A stretch of 64,000 nt of DNA from Nomia melanderi. Taxonomy: Eukaryota; Arthropoda; Insecta; Hymenoptera; Halictidae. Below, one piece after another: positions 60,816 through 64,000 of the stretch. Under the pieces are notes generated by a model. It saw nothing but the letters and a program-made list of their open reading frames with translations, searched no databases and was not told where the DNA came from. The stretch covers positions 4,526,001 to 4,590,000 of the forward strand of contig NC_135008.1 of NCBI RefSeq assembly GCF_051020985.1. The letters run 5' to 3'. The translations under genes were made by a program, and so were the position numbers. Each line of letters opens with the position of its first letter. Position 1 is the first letter of the stretch.

Positions 60816-62093
60816 GTTTTCAGATGTTTTCTTAAATTCTACGCTTTTTCATTGAAAGTGTACGCGCTGTTTTGATACGAAAGTCACATCGTTTGCGATT
60901 GCAATCTTCAGGACTTACTGCGCCATTCATCGATAATAGAACTGTACCCATTGCGTTCGAAGGGAATTAAACTGTAACGTATCGATAGTGCGAGTACACG
61001 GTTCATTGTGCTGCTGGCGTAATAGTCTTAACATCCTGTTGAGAGTGTTACGTAAGCAATATTAACGGAAGAAGAATGAGATAGCTATTAAAAGCGACTC
61101 GAGGACCCGGTATAACGTCTTTATTCTTGGCGTGACGAGCGAGTTCCCGAGTTTTGCGACGTGTAGCGTATTAGTTATGATTTATTAATAGTCCTAGCAA
61201 CTTCGATGCAGCGGTAAAATTAGTGTCCTCTCCCGATGGGGCTTGTACGATCCGCGATACCGTGGGTTCGCGGTTCGCGAGCATGACGCCAATTCGCAAT
61301 TAATGCATTCAACGAGACATTTATCCGCGATCCCGATAGAAGCGAAAGTAACGGAATCAGAAAAGATGACGAAAGATAACGAACGTTCGGAAAACGAAAC
61401 GGGATATTTTACATGCCAAAAGGATTAGTCTCTGACTCCGGTGTTTTACCAGAGGAGCATACCCGGCGAGGGCATAAATATGTTATTACCAGACACCGAG
61501 CAATCAGAGCTTATTGCTCTGAATCCCGGGAATCGAAGCGTCAAACCATTCAGTATAAAGTCCGCGAGACTTCGATTTGGCATTGATAAAGTCACAGTCA
61601 ATGCGGATCTATTTTGTCGGGAAAGTTTCAACGTCGAAATTCGAGTCGGACACTCGCTACCGAATACGCACGGTAGATCGATTCCGGGATCAGCGCGTGG
61701 AATTTACGCCGCTGTCTGTGAACCGCACTTTACCGTGATGCAACGTTCAATGTAAATTTTAATCTAACGGTTAAGTGGCTCTTTCGTTATGATGAAACGC
61801 TGAAAAGCTATACGGGAATCGATCGGATAACAGGAATTCCACTGTTTAGATTGGCGATCCGTTTGAAGAGGGAAATTGGATTGACGTGCGTGCTAACGGA
61901 TGGTCATTTTGCGAAGAAGAATTACAAAGTAATACGAACGCCGATCATTCAAGTAATTGCCAATCTAGTAACCAAATAACGCGGCCGGATAAAAATAGAC
62001 GAGCGCTCGCTTCTTCCCGGCAAATAATCCAGCCGAACCGCATTAACAAATATTAATATTGCTTCACCGTGTGCCTATGCGGCGTACAAGCGC
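60816..62093. other. Non-coding region
   Basis: AT-rich then mixed. A 104-codon frame at 61441-61755 has no recognisable family. No repeat or RNA gene is seen. Confidence 0.5.
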
Positions 62094-62109
62094 ACCTAAT
62101 TAATTAGGT
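62094..62109. promoter_or_regulatory. 16-bp palindromic homeodomain-type site
   Basis: ACCTAATTAATTAGGT is perfectly palindromic and contains two overlapping TAATTA cores. This is the layout of cooperative paired-class homeodomain dimer sites. Candidate regulatory site from motif only. Confidence 0.35.
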
Positions 62110-62607
62110 AACGCCGCTTTTAATAGGATTACTTGCAGCTCCATAAACGCTGGATGGCCGGTAAATATCAATGAATTAAGATATTGCCGGCTAAAATAGA
62201 AACCCCAGATATTTCCCATCGCGCGGCCGATCCTATCGCGATCTCCGATAGCTATCACCTTATCAAAATTCTTTACGAATAACCGATGCACATAACCTCG
62301 TTACTATACGTGCATTCCCGTGAAATTCTGGGGGCGCCAGTGATTACATCTGGCCTCTTAAAAATATTTAAATTATTCACTGTATAAAGTATCTCGTTAA
62401 AGTAGCGCGCAAGGCGCCTAAACAACACGGAGTAACGGTCAAATTAAGCGGCGAACGACAGGGACGCGAGTAAACATCTATAAGCGTACCGCGAAGAAAC
62501 CATTATTTCCAGCATATAATTTGCCGGTTACGCAAGTAAAAGTGGCTTACGAGTAGCTACGGGTCTTGTCATCGCCGGGTGTATAAATCATACAATTGCA
62601 CGGTCCG
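62110..62607. other. Non-coding interval
   Basis: AT-rich DNA between the homeodomain-type palindrome and the 62.6 kb hairpin. Nothing specific is seen. Confidence 0.4.
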
Positions 62608-62666
62608 CGACTCCTTTTCCCGTTCGTTAAAAAGAAAACCGTTCCGCGGAACAGGAAAAGGAGTCG
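62608..62666. repeat. 59-nt hairpin, 17 of 18 base pairs
   Basis: Left arm 62608-62625 (starting CGACTCCTTTTCC) pairs with right arm 62649-62666 (ending GGAAAAGGAGTCG). A single C/A mismatch interrupts the 18 positions, and the loop is 23 nt. A few further pairs are possible outside through a bulge (62605-62607 with 62671-62673). Size, loop and near-perfect stem are within the range of an insect microRNA precursor or small endo-siRNA foldback, but I recognise no known microRNA seed. A short palindromic mobile-element remnant is the alternative. Confidence 0.65.
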
Positions 62667-64000
62667 ATCCCGGCGGTAGACGGAATCGGGATACGCGATT
62701 TCTCCGGTGCCACGAGAATCACCGGCGGAAAGGTGAACGCGTTCGTACACCCCGACGATAAAGATTCGCGTGTTATGCCCTGGACACGGGGTTATCTGTC
62801 CGGTCTGTCGTTTCCCTGGTTTCCCCGTCGCCGAGGCTTATTCGCGATCGAAGCGCCGGCGCAAAGTGAAAGTCTCCTATAGGCGGACCGAGAGCTATTC
62901 TTTTCACGATTGTCTCGTCAACGGGCGCAGCGAACGGGTTCGCGCATTATCGTATCGCGTCGCGAAGGAGGAAACGCCGCGCGGAGAGAGAATGGATGCT
63001 GAGGCAGCGTCGTTGATCCCGAACGATCTCTTATCCAGTCCCCGCGAGACAAATTCTCACGCCTCGCGGCCGCCGCACACATCCACGCTCTCCCCGACGC
63101 TACAGGTTAATAACGCCTGGGCTCCGCTTCCCTCGCGGTATAAATTAACGGCTCGACCCAACCTGAACGATCCTCCGCTCTACGCGCGCCTCCACTCCTG
63201 TCCCCTGCATCTCGCGTGGCTCCTCGCTCGATTCGATCCGATCGTTTCACTTTCACGCACGCCGGGGAAAAGAATCGAGCGGCGCCGATGGAAACTGAAC
63301 GCGTAGCTTTTTGCCCGTTCGACTATTAATACCGAGCAACTGATAAATCAACCACGTTATGCAGATCATTTCGCTTTTCCACAAGATTCCCCCAGACACG
63401 CGAATCCGAGCGACTCTAAACTGGACTTTCCACCGCTTCGCATTTTTATAGTCACCGAAGGGTGAAGCCACCCCTGATTGCGAACTCCAGGTAGACCTCC
63501 ATTGCTACAAACGTGGAAGATGGTACCAATGACGCGGAACTTGGTTCACGGATAGATAATCACACGTTGGGTCTCGTTGCGCTCGTGGAATCGTGAGGAG
63601 ACCTGGTCCGGCTATGGCACCCGAACGCGGTCCCCTAACGACCCACGGCACGCCGATAAGTTTTCGCCCGGTACTTTTTCCCCCGCTCGATCCTAGAGGC
63701 GAGAATTCCGCGAAACAAGGTTTCGCCGTTGAACAGGTCTCCTCGTTGTGCTCACGGGTTCTCTTACGTGCTTTCTAATGTAAAGTATGCGCCCGGCTAA
63801 TGGCTTGCAGGGGAACAGATATTGCATCGGGACGCCGTGGCCGTGGTAAGGTGCCACGGAAGGCAATTAATTCCTGCGGCAGACTTCCGTATCGGAAAGA
63901 GATAAACGTTGGACGCTCTTGGTCGGGACCCTAGGATCGTATATTACGCCGCCGGTTTTGCGAGGGACTTTTTCCGCTCGATCGGCCGCGTGTGCTACGC
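62667..64000. other. Non-coding CpG-rich region
   Basis: A 178-codon frame at 62770-63306 is Arg/Ser/Pro-rich and unrecognised. No repeats or RNA genes are seen to the end of the window. Confidence 0.5.

Noticed and set aside
1..64000. CRISPR array, prophage, insertion sequence or rRNA operon
   Set aside because: No regularly spaced identical repeats with unique spacers, no recognisable transposase or phage proteins, and no rRNA-like conserved stretches were seen.

Overview
This window looks like non-coding chromosomal DNA from an insect, most plausibly a hymenopteran such as an ant or a CpG-rich bee. I infer this from several things seen together. There are no convincing long genes in 64 kb. 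CpG-containing words (tcg, cga, cgcg) are abundant throughout rather than depleted. Homeodomain-type TAATTA words recur. Dinucleotide, trinucleotide, tetranucleotide and pentanucleotide microsatellites are frequent, and so are long purine-only or pyrimidine-only stretches. Nothing suggests a bacterium, phage or organelle: there are no operons, no ribosome-binding-site pattern, and I found no rRNA or tRNA gene by eye. The exact organism cannot be fixed from the sequence alone.

Layout. 1-8970 is CpG-rich non-coding DNA with CT, GA and AGG microsatellites and a stop-poor patch at 7.9-8.6 kb that is open on both strands. 8971-9250 is an AT-rich insert with a 51-bp duplication and three adjacent small hairpins. 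9251-28280 is mixed non-coding DNA holding a purine microsatellite (11.4 kb), a CCAA/CCAG tract (12.7 kb), a graded pentamer array (13.8 kb), a 24-bp palindrome (16.1 kb) and a compact G-quadruplex motif (24.2 kb). 28281-35500 is marked by alternating polypurine and polypyrimidine blocks. 40.4-41.2 kb is an AT-richer island containing the most protein-like small open frame in the window. 48.1-49.2 kb holds two very short segments with strong splice-site borders, followed by a purine-rich block. At 57.3 kb a very good 3' splice site leads into a short frame ending in a possible PDZ ligand. 60.7 kb has a 37-bp tandem duplication, and 62.6 kb has the best hairpin of the window, 17 of 18 base pairs.

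Interpretation. The simplest reading is a large intron or intergenic regulatory territory. If a gene crosses the window it does so through a few tiny exons. The exon candidates given here are hypotheses based on splice-like borders and open frames, and several such pairs are expected by chance in 64 kb. I did not find a demonstrable new biological system. The observations most worth testing are the 62.6 kb hairpin, the 40.45 kb frame, the 57.3 kb terminal-exon candidate and the strand-asymmetric purine blocks.
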